A DNA stretch of 64,000 nt, from NCBI GenBank assembly GCA_020850715.1, contig JADZED010000010.1:1-64000 (forward strand), given 5' to 3'. The DNA comes from Acidobacteriota bacterium. Lineage in GTDB: Bacteria > Acidobacteriota > Vicinamibacteria > Vicinamibacterales > CAVVIG01. The position numbers and the translations under genes were made by a program. Below the pieces are notes generated by a model. The model saw only the letters and a program-made list of their open reading frames with translations, did no database searches and was not told the origin of the DNA. Positions 7,429 to 17,439 of this stretch are shown here, one piece after another (position 1 is the stretch's first letter; every line of letters begins with the position of its first letter).

Positions 7429-9498
7429 ATGACGGCCGAACTTGATCGCCGCGCGAGCGGCGTCCCTTCGGTGTCGGTGTCTTATGCCACAACGGGCAGT
7501 TCGACGAGGTCGAACGTCTTCGGCATGCGGCCGATGCAGGAGCGTGCCTACGAGAAGCGCGGCGAACAGTATCTGCTCATCAAGTCGCCGCCCGCCTCGG
7601 GAAAAAGCCGCGCGCTTATGTTCGTCGCGTTGGACAAGCTGCAGAATCAGGGCGTCAAGCAGGCGATCATCGTCGTGCCCGAGAAGTCCATCGGCGCCAG
7701 CTTCAACGACGAACCTCTCAGCCAGTACGGCTTCTGGGCGGACTGGCGCGTCGAGCCCAAATGGAACCTCTGCCACGCGCCGGGCGGTGACAATGGCGGA
7801 AAGGTCAAAGCCGTCGGCGCGTTCCTCGCGAGCGCCGACAAGGTGCTGGTTTGCACCCATGCGACGTTCCGCTTCGCCGTCGACGAACACGGCGTCGAGG
7901 CGTTTGACGACCGGCTGGTCGCCGTCGACGAGTTCCACCACGTCTCCGCCAACCCGGACAACAGACTGGGCACGCATCTCGGCCAGTTCATGGCCCGCGA
8001 CCGCGCGCACATCGTCGCAATGACCGGGTCGTACTTCCGCGGCGATGCCGAGGCCGTCCTCGCGCCGCAGGACGAAGCGAAGTTCGACACGGTGACGTAC
8101 ACGTACTACGAGCAGCTGAATGGCTACGAGTACCTCAAGCGCCTCGACATCGGCTATTTCTTCTACAGCGGCTCTTACGTCGACGACCTCCTGAAGGTGC
8201 TCGACCCGGCTGAGAAGACCATCGTCCACATCCCGAACGTCAACGCGCGCGAGAGCACGAAGGACAAGATCAAGGAAGTCGAGCACATCATCGGAGCGCT
8301 TGGCGAATGGCAGGGCGTCGACGGCGCCACGGGCTTTCAGCTGGTCACGCTGGCCGATGGCCGTGTGCTGCGTATAGCGGACTTGGTCGACGACGATCCA
8401 GCGAGACGCGACCGCGTGTCCGCCGCGCTCAAGGACCCGGCGCAGAAGAACAATCGTGACTGGGTCGACATCATCATCGCGCTCGGCATGGCGAAGGAAG
8501 GCTTCGACTGGATATGGTGCGAACACGCCCTAACGATCGGCTATCGCGCGAGCTTGACCGAAGTCGTCCAGATTATCGGCCGCGCGACGCGCGACGCACC
8601 GGGCAAGACTCGCGCGCGCTTCACGAACCTGATCGCCGAGCCGGACGCCGGCGAAGACGTCGTCACGGAAGCGGTCAACGACACGCTCAAGGCTATCGCG
8701 GCCAGCCTGCTGATGGAGCAGGTACTCGCGCCGCGATTCGAGTTCAGGCCGAAGAACGCCGACAACGGTCCTGCGAAGGGTTTCGACTACGGTCCGGGCG
8801 GCTACGTGCCAGAACAGACCAATGTCGGCTTCAATCGCGACACCGGCCAGATTCAGATCGAGATCAAGGGGCTTACCACGCCAAAGACCGAGGAGGCCAC
8901 GCGCATCTGCCGGGAAGATCTGAACGAGGTGATAGCCGCCTTCGTCCAGGACAAGACCGCCATCGAGCGTGGTCTCTTCGACGAGGAACTCGTGCCCGAA
9001 GAACTGACGCAGGTCCGTATGGCGACGATCGTCAAAACGCGGTACCCGGATCTTGACGACGAAGATCAGGAAGCCGTGCGCCAGCACGCGATTGCGGCGC
9101 TCAACATCACCCAACAGGCCAAGCAGCAAGGGCTGGGGACCGGTACGCCGACCGAAGTCGCCAACACCGCCTTGATCGACGGCGTACGCCGGTTCGCGCT
9201 GAGCGTAACGGAACTCGACATTGACCTGATCGACCGGATCAATCCGTTCGGCGAAGCGTACGCCATCCTCGCGAAGACCATGAGCGAGGAGAGCCTCCAG
9301 CAGGTCGCCGCCGCCATCTCGGCCAAGCGCACGGGCTTGACGCCGGAGCAGGCGAAGGAACTGGCTGTGCGCGCCGTGCGGTTCAAGAAGGAACGTGGCC
9401 GAGTCCCTTCGATCACCGCCCAGGACGCCTGGGAGAAGCGCATGGCTGAAGGCGCCGCCGCCTTCATGCGCTTCAAGAAGGAGGGCCGCTATGAGTGA
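7429..9498 (+). CDS. SF2 DEAD/DEAH-type helicase of the restriction-like operon
   Basis: This 689-residue protein shows the superfamily 2 signature. Walker A is PPASGKS near residues 53-59, the DEFH box is near 167-170, motif III is MTGSY, and motif VI is QIIGRATRD near 381-389. After the motor (about 1-420) comes a 270-residue acidic, helical C-terminal region with no recognisable nuclease. Such motors translocate DNA in Type I/III restriction, DISARM and related systems. The ATG directly follows the PLD stop, and the end overlaps the GIY-YIG start by eight bases. Confidence 0.88.
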   Translation: MTAELDRRASGVPSVSVSYATTGSSTRSNVFGMRPMQERAYEKRGEQYLLIKSPPASGKSRALMFVALDKLQNQGVKQAIIVVPEKSIGASFNDEPLSQYGFWADWRVEPKWNLCHAPGGDNGGKVKAVGAFLASADKVLVCTHATFRFAVDEHGVEAFDDRLVAVDEFHHVSANPDNRLGTHLGQFMARDRAHIVAMTGSYFRGDAEAVLAPQDEAKFDTVTYTYYEQLNGYEYLKRLDIGYFFYSGSYVDDLLKVLDPAEKTIVHIPNVNARESTKDKIKEVEHIIGALGEWQGVDGATGFQLVTLADGRVLRIADLVDDDPARRDRVSAALKDPAQKNNRDWVDIIIALGMAKEGFDWIWCEHALTIGYRASLTEVVQIIGRATRDAPGKTRARFTNLIAEPDAGEDVVTEAVNDTLKAIAASLLMEQVLAPRFEFRPKNADNGPAKGFDYGPGGYVPEQTNVGFNRDTGQIQIEIKGLTTPKTEEATRICREDLNEVIAAFVQDKTAIERGLFDEELVPEELTQVRMATIVKTRYPDLDDEDQEAVRQHAIAALNITQQAKQQGLGTGTPTEVANTALIDGVRRFALSVTELDIDLIDRINPFGEAYAILAKTMSEESLQQVAAAISAKRTGLTPEQAKELAVRAVRFKKERGRVPSITAQDAWEKRMAEGAAAFMRFKKEGRYE

Positions 9499-10705
9499 CC
9501 CCGATCTCGACGAGTTGGCGGAAGAACTCGCCGAGTTCGCCGTCTCCGAGAAGAAGGGCGGCCGTTCGCCGCTCGAGGAGCGCATCATCGCCGGATTCGA
9601 GGATATCCAGCGGTTTGTCGAGAAGCACTGTCGAGCCCCGCAACACGGGGAAGACCGCGACATCTTCGAGCGCCTCTACGCCGTGCGCCTCGACCGTCTT
9701 CGCGCGCAGGAGGAGTGCCGCGCGCTGCTGGCGCCCGTGGATCATCAGGCGCTTTTAGGCGACGCGCCCACTGCCGCGACGGCGGCGGACGCCATCGACG
9801 ACGACGAACTGCTGGCCGAGCTCGCGGACGACGCAGAAGCCACCGCCGCCGACATCACGGCGCTGCGCCATGTCCGCACCAGCGCCGACAAGCGCGCCGC
9901 TGAAGAAATCGCGCATCGCAAGAGGTGCGAGGACTTCGAGACGTTCGAGCCACTCTTCGAGCGCGTTAGGCGCGAGATCGACGCTGGCGACCGACTGATA
10001 GTCCCCGTCCAGGACGTCGATGCGGTCAAGGCTGCCGCCATCCAGACGGGCGACTTCTTCATCGTGGAGGGCCAGCTCGCCTACGTCGCCGACATGGGAG
10101 AGGAGTTCACGACTCAGTACGACCGCAAGGACAGCCGTCTAAGGGTCATCTACGACAACGGAACCGAGAACGACGTGCTGCAACGCTCGCTTCAGCGGGC
10201 GCTGCACCGCGACCCGGCCGCGCGCTTCGTCACCAGCCTCGAAATCGGTCCACTGTTCGCGGATCAGCCCGCAGAGGATGACCTCACGAGCGGAACAATC
10301 TACGTTCTGCGCAGCAAGTCCGATAACCCTATCGTCGCGGCCAACCGGCACGTCCTGCACAAGATTGGTGTGACGGGAGGCAAGATTGCGGCTCGTTTCG
10401 CGAACGCCCGTCTAGATCCGACCTTCCTGCTGGCCGACGTCGAGATCGTCGCCACCTACGAGCTGTACAACGTCAACCGCGTGAAGCTGGAGAATGTGAT
10501 TCACCGGGTGTTCGGCCCGGCGCAGCTCGACATCGAGATCAAGGACCGCTTCGGCAATCCGGTGAAGCCGCGCGAATGGTTCCTCGTTCCCCTCGCCGCC
10601 GTGGACGAGGCTGTCAGTCGAATTAAGGACGGGACGATCACGCAATACGTCTACGAGCCGATCGTGGCGCGCTTGACAGTCAGCAAGACGGTCGCGAGCT
10701 CCTGA
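9491..10705 (+). CDS. GIY-YIG (T5orf172-type) nuclease
   Basis: This 404-residue protein has a helical acidic N-terminal half (1-230) and a C-terminal GIY-YIG domain. TIYVLRS near residue 270 gives the GIY strand. HKIGVTG near 290 stands for YIG. The Arg in KIAARF follows, and the Glu of LENVIHRVF near 334 is the metal ligand. The T5orf172/Mug113 subtype fits. I start at ATG 9491, inside the last codons of the helicase (ATGAGTGA), because this matches the tight spacing of the operon. The frame is open further upstream but only as a shadow of the helicase. It is the last gene of the operon and meets the convergent PIN gene 30 bases later. Confidence 0.85.
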   Translation: MSDPDLDELAEELAEFAVSEKKGGRSPLEERIIAGFEDIQRFVEKHCRAPQHGEDRDIFERLYAVRLDRLRAQEECRALLAPVDHQALLGDAPTAATAADAIDDDELLAELADDAEATAADITALRHVRTSADKRAAEEIAHRKRCEDFETFEPLFERVRREIDAGDRLIVPVQDVDAVKAAAIQTGDFFIVEGQLAYVADMGEEFTTQYDRKDSRLRVIYDNGTENDVLQRSLQRALHRDPAARFVTSLEIGPLFADQPAEDDLTSGTIYVLRSKSDNPIVAANRHVLHKIGVTGGKIAARFANARLDPTFLLADVEIVATYELYNVNRVKLENVIHRVFGPAQLDIEIKDRFGNPVKPREWFLVPLAAVDEAVSRIKDGTITQYVYEPIVARLTVSKTVASS

Positions 10706-10735
10706 CCTCTGTAGAGCGGTTCGTCGCCCTGGTAC

Positions 10736-11368
10736 TTAGCCGGTGCCCTTCTTGGCGGCGGGAGCGCGGACATGCTCCGGCAGGCTCAGGCAGAGCCTCG
10801 CCCGCTCGGCCCCGATGATCTCAACGACTCGCTGATGGTCTACAGCTGGCACACGCATGCGTCCGGTGCGAAGCGCATTGAATACGGCATCGCCGACGGC
10901 TGCCTCGCCTAGCACCCTTGTGACGTGAGCGCTCATCAAGAGCGCCACAGTCGAATGAACAATCAGCTCCGGAAAGCGTGCGGTGCAAATACGACGTGCC
11001 TTTTTCTCGTCGACGATCGCGACAACGCCGGACGCCCGCGCGTATGCGATCGTCGCCGCTTCTCCGTCATCAAGCGTGTCTGCGGCGTTACCGATCACAA
11101 GAGACTCGAAGCACTCGTGTGACGCGTCATCTAGGCCCACGATCTCGGCGAGATTTGACTGAACGAGCGTTCCTAGAAGCGCCGAGGTGTCCCACCCTCG
11201 CTGTTGCCCGGTCGCGAGTTCGCGCGACACTTGTTTGACCACTCGAAGCCGAACGGGAAGTGACTCTAAGACCGGACGTGCAGCGCCAGACGCCAGCAGA
11301 CTGATGACAGCGCTCGCGTCGGCGACCAGCTCCGGAAGCGGATCAGCCAAGACGCTGGAAGTCACCAT
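10736..11368 (-). CDS. PIN-domain (DUF3368-like) putative RNase
   Basis: This protein of about 210 residues has a PIN fold pattern. The first acidic site is LVADASAVISLLASG near residue 15. A central DDGEAATIAYA segment supplies a second acidic cluster, and VAIVDEKKARR follows at the third strand. PIN proteins are usually Mg-dependent RNases and often toxins. The ATG at 11368 overlaps the end of the ImmA gene by 26 bases, so it is cotranslated. Longer starts would lie deeper in that gene. About 40 C-terminal residues are basic and unassigned. Association with an XRE-ImmA protein suggests that the peptidase or its HTH may control this putative toxin. Confidence 0.72.
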   Translation of the reverse strand: MVTSSVLADPLPELVADASAVISLLASGAARPVLESLPVRLRVVKQVSRELATGQQRGWDTSALLGTLVQSNLAEIVGLDDASHECFESLVIGNAADTLDDGEAATIAYARASGVVAIVDEKKARRICTARFPELIVHSTVALLMSAHVTRVLGEAAVGDAVFNALRTGRMRVPAVDHQRVVEIIGAERARLCLSLPEHVRAPAAKKGTG

Positions 11369-12521
11369 CCACCTCGTCAGCATCGGTGTTGTACGCATCC
11401 AGAAGCGCGCGCAGGTCAACGCGATCGAGATGAAGGAGCCGCGCCAACTGACCCTCGCTCAGCAGATCACGGCGCACGGCCTCCGCTGACAGCAGATTCA
11501 GACGCAGGGTGGTCGGCCTGTCGGCTTCCGCCTTGGCTTCGTCCTGCACGAACTGGTCGCCCAGCACCTGCCGCACCTGCTCGTCGGTGATGCCTCCGTT
11601 CGCCTCGAACCAGTCCCAGGTGCCCCGCTTGGTCAGGCCGAGTTCCTCGATCCGGCGCACCATCGCCTCACGGGACACCAAGAAATAGTTGGCGAGCACG
11701 ATGATGTGCTTCCGGGTGAGCTTGTCAGCGCCGGCCGTGACGTCAGCGAACTTCTGCATGACGGCACGCGCGGGGGTGAGTAGTGCCCGGGCGAATGCGT
11801 TTGCGTAGCGCTCCTCCCGAGAGTTCTCCTCTTCACCACTGTGCAGGACTTCCGGTTTCTGACGAGTGGCGATCAGGTGGCCGGTCTCGTGGGCCGCGCT
11901 GTTGTTGCGTCGCTCGCGTGGGTGGTTGGCATTCAACAGAATGCACGCGCCGATGGCGTCGTCGAATGCGAACAGACCGGAAATCGTAGGTGGCAGCCGG
12001 CGCACGTAGACGCGCACGCCCATATCCATTTCGAGCACGCTCACAAGGTTTGGAATGGGCGCCAGCCCCAGACCGAGACGCTGACGCAACTCCGAGGCGT
12101 CGTTCTCGGCCTGAACATTTACATCACCGTTCAGCAGCGGCCGCTCAGGCGGAAGACTTGCTGGCCGAATCACCCCGAGCAGGTTCTCCAACTCGACCTC
12201 CGCCTTCGCAAGGGACGCCATGAGCTCAGCCGCGCGCTCGGCTTCCACTCCTTTGCCGGGCAACTTGCGAAAGCGCGGAACCAGGTCGACGTGAACGGAT
12301 TCCTGCCTCAACAAGGCGTTGACGGAGGTCCGATAGAGCTGGGCGAGCTTCTGAAGCTCGCCCAATCTGATCTTCCTCTCGCCTTTCTCGATCGCGACGA
12401 TGGTCGTCCGAGCGACGTCTATCGCTTTGCCGGCCGCCGCCTGGGTGACATCAGCGCCTTCCCGTGCCTGACGCAGGCGTTCGCCGACCAGATGCGACGG
12501 CATCATTTCCAGCGAACTCAT
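11343..12521 (-). CDS. XRE regulator fused to ImmA/IrrE metallopeptidase
   Basis: This 392-residue protein begins with an XRE helix-turn-helix (about 10-65: ERLRQAREGADVTQAAAGKA, then RTTIVAIEKGER) and continues into an ImmA/IrrE (COG2856) peptidase with the zinc motif HETGH at about residues 211-215 and a downstream EERYANAFARALL helix supplying the third ligand. Family members cleave repressors or antitoxins to induce a linked response. ATG 12521 is chosen because it overlaps the preceding stop (ATGA). The palindromic promoter at 14463-14501, upstream of the operon, is a plausible target of its HTH. Confidence 0.87.
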   Translation of the reverse strand: MSSLEMMPSHLVGERLRQAREGADVTQAAAGKAIDVARTTIVAIEKGERKIRLGELQKLAQLYRTSVNALLRQESVHVDLVPRFRKLPGKGVEAERAAELMASLAKAEVELENLLGVIRPASLPPERPLLNGDVNVQAENDASELRQRLGLGLAPIPNLVSVLEMDMGVRVYVRRLPPTISGLFAFDDAIGACILLNANHPRERRNNSAAHETGHLIATRQKPEVLHSGEEENSREERYANAFARALLTPARAVMQKFADVTAGADKLTRKHIIVLANYFLVSREAMVRRIEELGLTKRGTWDWFEANGGITDEQVRQVLGDQFVQDEAKAEADRPTTLRLNLLSAEAVRRDLLSEGQLARLLHLDRVDLRALLDAYNTDADEVDGDFQRLG

Positions 12522-13903
12522 GAGGCTTTCTCCACGGCCCAATCGGCTACAAACGACTCCTCGCCGAGCGACGACACGAATCCACACCACTCCGTCGCAT
12601 GTTGCGCAATCAGGCGATCGAGCCGCTGCCGCACTTCGGCGCGATCAAGCCCCAGCGCTTGGGACAAATGAAGGGCCGGCACGTTCAAATGACTAGCACT
12701 GCTGGAGGCGTGGCGCAACGCAGCGAGATGATCGAGGTGCAAAGTTCCGGCGATAGCGTACTCGCGCATCTTCTTCGTGATGCGATCGGCGGTAAAGCCA
12801 TCGGCGACGCCGTCCTCGAACGTCGCCACATCCAGGCGTTCCCAGACATATTGATCTTGCGGCTCGTCCGCAGCTGCGGCATGGACGCTCATACGCCGGA
12901 GCATGCACGCGGCGCAGATGCCGCACTGGCGCCGTCTCCCGTTCAAGCCCACTTGCCGGCTCTGCTGCCAGCACGACCGCGTTCCCGTCCACGACGGATC
13001 GCCGCACTCCTCAATGAACCGCCGCAGCGTCTCGGCCTTGGTTTGCCACAACTGCGGAAAGACGAACTCGACATCAACGCCGAAGAGCGCTTTCAGAAGC
13101 CGTTCCATCTTGCGCGTGAACGCGGGATGGCTTCGATAGTCGTCGTAGGTCTGGCCGACTGGAACCAGTGATGGTCCGAGCGCGCCTTGGCCGCTCTCCG
13201 GCACGACGATCTGCTTCGCTCCGGACAAACACGCAGCGATTCCACTGATAAGCGCGAACTTGAACCCGCGCGAGCGCGCGCTGCTCTCGACGGAGTCCCC
13301 GCCGACCCTGTACGGCACGTTAGTGAAGGCGAAGCGATGTCCCTTCAATCCTTCGCTCTCCTGCAGTCCCGCCGCCAGCCTCACGCGGACCAGAGAGTCC
13401 TTCATCGACCGCTCCATGAGACCCGCGACCATCCTCGAATCGAGGCCGTTGCTGAACGGGATCACTGCCTGGACGTTGGACGGCAGTTCGAAAGACGACT
13501 GCCGCGGGCGGTCCTCCTGCCGGCGGCGGCCGTAGAAGGCGATCTGCCAAGAATCACCGGTCAGATATTCAAGGGCGCCACGCAATGCGGCGACGACCGG
13601 CGGCTGCTGCCACCGCTCCACGTCGTGGACGGGGATGCGAAGGTCGAACGAACGGTGCCAGTAGTACGCCGGGCGCCGCAGACTCTTGTCCGCAAACTCG
13701 ATTGCCGCCGCAACGAGCAGCGCGTCGTAGGCTTCTGGCTTCCACGCGCTGAAGAAATACGACTCAAGGCTCTCGGTCGAGAACGCAACATCACGTTCGA
13801 TCTGACAACGAACGCGGGAGACAACCGATCGAGTGCCGGGTTCAGCAACGTGAACTGCCAAGCCAGGAGCTTCGCGGTGTTCAGCCGATTGGTTCTTCAT
13901 CAC
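12518..13903 (-). CDS. QueC-like PP-loop ATPase (QatC-type, defence associated)
   Basis: This 461-residue protein carries a PP-loop, IPFSNGLDSRMVAGL, with the core at about residues 151-156, and a QueC-style zinc site of cysteines near 311, 327, 330 and 333 (C-x15-C-GI-C-AA-C). True QueC makes preQ0 from carboxy-deazaguanine and is about 230 residues. This protein has an extra N-terminal domain of about 145 residues and a C-terminal extension of about 120, closer in size to the QueC-like QatC of the Qat defence system. No other queuosine pathway gene is near. QatA, QatB and QatD homologues are not recognised, so this is not a standard Qat locus. ATGA overlaps join it to both neighbours. A nucleotide- or protein-modifying role is inferred. 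Confidence 0.8.
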   Translation of the reverse strand: MMKNQSAEHREAPGLAVHVAEPGTRSVVSRVRCQIERDVAFSTESLESYFFSAWKPEAYDALLVAAAIEFADKSLRRPAYYWHRSFDLRIPVHDVERWQQPPVVAALRGALEYLTGDSWQIAFYGRRRQEDRPRQSSFELPSNVQAVIPFSNGLDSRMVAGLMERSMKDSLVRVRLAAGLQESEGLKGHRFAFTNVPYRVGGDSVESSARSRGFKFALISGIAACLSGAKQIVVPESGQGALGPSLVPVGQTYDDYRSHPAFTRKMERLLKALFGVDVEFVFPQLWQTKAETLRRFIEECGDPSWTGTRSCWQQSRQVGLNGRRRQCGICAACMLRRMSVHAAAADEPQDQYVWERLDVATFEDGVADGFTADRITKKMREYAIAGTLHLDHLAALRHASSSASHLNVPALHLSQALGLDRAEVRQRLDRLIAQHATEWCGFVSSLGEESFVADWAVEKAS

Positions 13904-14451
13904 AGACTCACTCCGTCATCCAGGCCAGCCTTCTTCTTCAACGCAGGGGCGGCCCTCGGACCGTCACTGCGCAGCAGCCTGCGCGCAAGGCTCTCGACAT
14001 CCGCTCGCGCTGTTGCTTCGTCAAGGCGCTCGCGCTCCCGACCCGCATGGATTGCGTCCGACTTGCGCCGGTAGTGCTCTTCGATCTGCTTGTTGAAACG
14101 CGGAGCCTCGTTCCTCATCGCGTTCGCGAAAGCAGCGACGAGCGCTTCTGCCTTCGCCATCTCCTCCGGCGACAACAGGGTGACGTTGTCGAGAACCCGC
14201 TGTTCGAGCGGCGTCTCGGGACGGAGCTTCTGGAGATGAATGGATTCCGTTGGGCTGAACAGACCAGGCTCCTCGTGCGCGTCCTTCAGCCCCTTCAGGA
14301 AACTCGGCCGCAATTGAGCGAATTCACGTTCAAGCGCGACCTCGATCGCCTCGGTGCACTCGCTTACGTCGAACGCGCTCTTGTCGGCGCGGAGCGCCGC
14401 CTGTTTCCACCAGGGGCGCATCGGCAGGCTTCGATGGGGGCCGTCGCTCAT
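13900..14451 (-). CDS. Unrecognised 183-residue helical protein, first gene of the QueC-like operon
   Basis: I do not recognise this family. The protein is almost entirely helical and highly charged. A short N-terminal segment with RPWWKQAALRADKSAF leads into helices with many Glu, Lys and Arg (about 60-165), then a basic tail. There are no membrane segments or catalytic motifs. The ATG at 14451 has a good AGGAG ribosome site about seven bases upstream and a clear promoter with palindromic elements, so it starts the operon. The stop overlaps the QueC-like start (ATGA). As the obligate neighbour of a QueC-like enzyme, it could be the substrate or partner modified by it. That idea comes from context only. 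Confidence 0.7.
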   Translation of the reverse strand: MSDGPHRSLPMRPWWKQAALRADKSAFDVSECTEAIEVALEREFAQLRPSFLKGLKDAHEEPGLFSPTESIHLQKLRPETPLEQRVLDNVTLLSPEEMAKAEALVAAFANAMRNEAPRFNKQIEEHYRRKSDAIHAGRERERLDEATARADVESLARRLLRSDGPRAAPALKKKAGLDDGVSL

Positions 14452-14462
14452 CGCAGACTCCT

Positions 14463-14501
14463 AATGTCAGATATATTGAAGTTTATAGCTGACAATGTCA
14501 A
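14463..14501 (-). promoter_or_regulatory. Promoter with repeated TGACATT/TGTCA operator elements
   Basis: On the minus strand a perfect -35 TTGACA (14501-14496) is followed 18-19 bases later by AATATA/ATATAT as a -10. The -35 is part of TGACATTGTCA, an 11-base palindrome. TGTCAG (14494-14489) faces CTGACA (14470-14465) across the -10, and TGACATT occurs twice as a direct repeat. The AT richness contrasts sharply with the flanks. The likely regulator is the XRE-ImmA protein encoded in the operon. Confidence 0.7.
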
Positions 14502-15175
14502 CTCGCGACAGAATGGCGATGAATTGAAGCCTGTCTCACTAAGGCCCTGCCTCACTTGACAGTCTTCCGGTGCAGGCGTAGCTTGGGCCCATCTCGCTGT
14601 GGCGCTCCGCGCCGCCCCCTCCATCGACCTTAGGCCCATGGAGGCAGCCCCGACTCCCGTCACCCGAGCGGTCACGGGAGAGGGCACCCAGCACGTTCCC
14701 GGCATCGACTCACTCGGCGCAGTTCGCCTGCTCGTCGTGATCGCCCTCAGGGCATTCGGCCAGCCGGTGCCGCCGTTGAAGGCTCCCAGACGCCGTCATC
14801 GCGCTCAGCGAAGCGGTGCAGGCAAGCCGAGCGATAGACCGGGACATCAAGAGCGACAGAGGCACCCACGCGGAAGGCTCGATCGAGCATCCGCCGGTGC
14901 CACCAGGACGATCGGCGCGCGCGTGGTCACCACCCGCGCGCCAGTCCTCGACGGCCGCAGTGAACGCGCCGTCATCCGGACCGTACCGCGCATCACGCTC
15001 CGCGGACTGCAACGGTCCTCTCGGGTTCGACGGCCGATGCCGCGCTGATACAGCACCGCATCGCCTCGTCGAATGCCGCTCCGATCCACAGGACGGACAT
15101 CGGCCACCAGGCCGTGCGGCAACGCCCCGAGTGGTTCCCAACGTTCATCGTTGCAGCTCTTCGCCCGGGGGTATC
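14502..15175. other. 674-base stretch without a convincing gene
   Basis: This GC-rich interval lies between the divergent QueC-like operon and the recombinase genes. Open frames exist on both strands, but their translations are low complexity (Arg, Ala, Pro, Ser) with no recognisable domain and no good ribosome sites. It may hold a decayed gene, perhaps on the minus strand at about 14710-15140. The distal part should hold the promoter of the recombinase pair. Confidence 0.5.
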
Positions 15176-15384
15176 ATGCGAGGACGGAAGCGATCTCGTT
15201 TCCGGGGGCCGATGCGTGGACGCGAGGCGTTCAGGCGTGGCCGCCGCGTATCGTCAGAGACCGATGGTCAGATCGACGAATCGCTTCGCGCGCTGGCGCG
15301 GCTGCTCGCCAGGCAGGCGGCGCGTGAAGCGTTCAACCGCGCGATGAGCCGCGAAGCCGACCGCTCGACCGAAGAGGGCCGCGA

Positions 15385-15388
<4 letters not shown>
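15176..15388 (+). CDS. Small basic helical protein preceding the recombinase
   Basis: This predicted 70-residue protein has a very basic N-terminal third and a helix ESLRALARLLARQAAREAFN. Its stop overlaps the recombinase ATG (ATGA), strong evidence that it is translated and coupled. ATG 15176 or ATG 15212 (58 residues) could be the start. The latter follows a GGGGG stretch and keeps the helix. Short proteins with such a helix often precede large serine recombinases. A role as a recombination directionality or accessory factor is possible but unproven. Confidence 0.55.
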
Positions 15389-17058
<1,670 letters not shown>

Positions 17059-17439
17059 CCAGTGCGTGACACTCCATCTTAGCACAGCCCCACACCCCGA
17101 ACATGCGCGCGAACCTCGCGCGCCGGCAGACCGCGGCAAGCGGCACCACATGCGGCAGACCTGAACCTGCACCACACCTGCAGGCCAGACGCCCGAGACC
17201 CGGAGATCTGCCCACACCCGCACTCCACCCGCCAAGCGCAGGGAAGATCGCGCTGTCGCAACCACCATGGACGGCGGAGCATGGGCCCTTTCAAAGCCGG
17301 CGGCTAGTGGCCGGACCCGGGGGCTGGCCGGCGCGATGACCAGGTCGCCTGTCTCCGGATCCACCCGGTCCTCGTTCAATGGGTGGCGGCTCGTCGCCCC
17401 CTGCCCCACGCCTCGAGCCGCCCACCCCTGGCATCCGCG
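17059..17439. other. Intergenic region upstream of tRNA-fMet
   Basis: It holds the tRNA promoter region (TAAGAT at 17081-17076) and otherwise no gene I can support. The remaining sequence is GC-rich with short frames only. The gamma-glutamyltransferase gene ends at 17440 and is transcribed towards the tRNA. Confidence 0.5.

Noticed and set aside
6493-8526. 677-codon open frame on the minus strand
   Set aside because: It lies opposite the PLD and helicase genes, whose motifs are intact. Its translation is Arg/Val/Asp-rich without domains, as expected for an antisense frame in GC-rich DNA.
3224-10705. DISARM or Mokosh assignment for the restriction-like operon
   Set aside because: The DUF1998 DrmB of DISARM is missing, and a GIY-YIG nuclease and MmeI-like enzyme are present. 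Mokosh has no methyltransferase.
10736-14451. Standard Qat or type IV CBASS locus
   Set aside because: No KAP-type ATPase, TatD nuclease, CD-NTase or TGT-like gene is present. Only the QueC-like component is shared.
14710-15141. Possible minus-strand gene in the island gap
   Set aside because: It has no ribosome site, and its low-complexity Arg/Ser/Cys translation has no recognisable family. I describe it only as possible decay.
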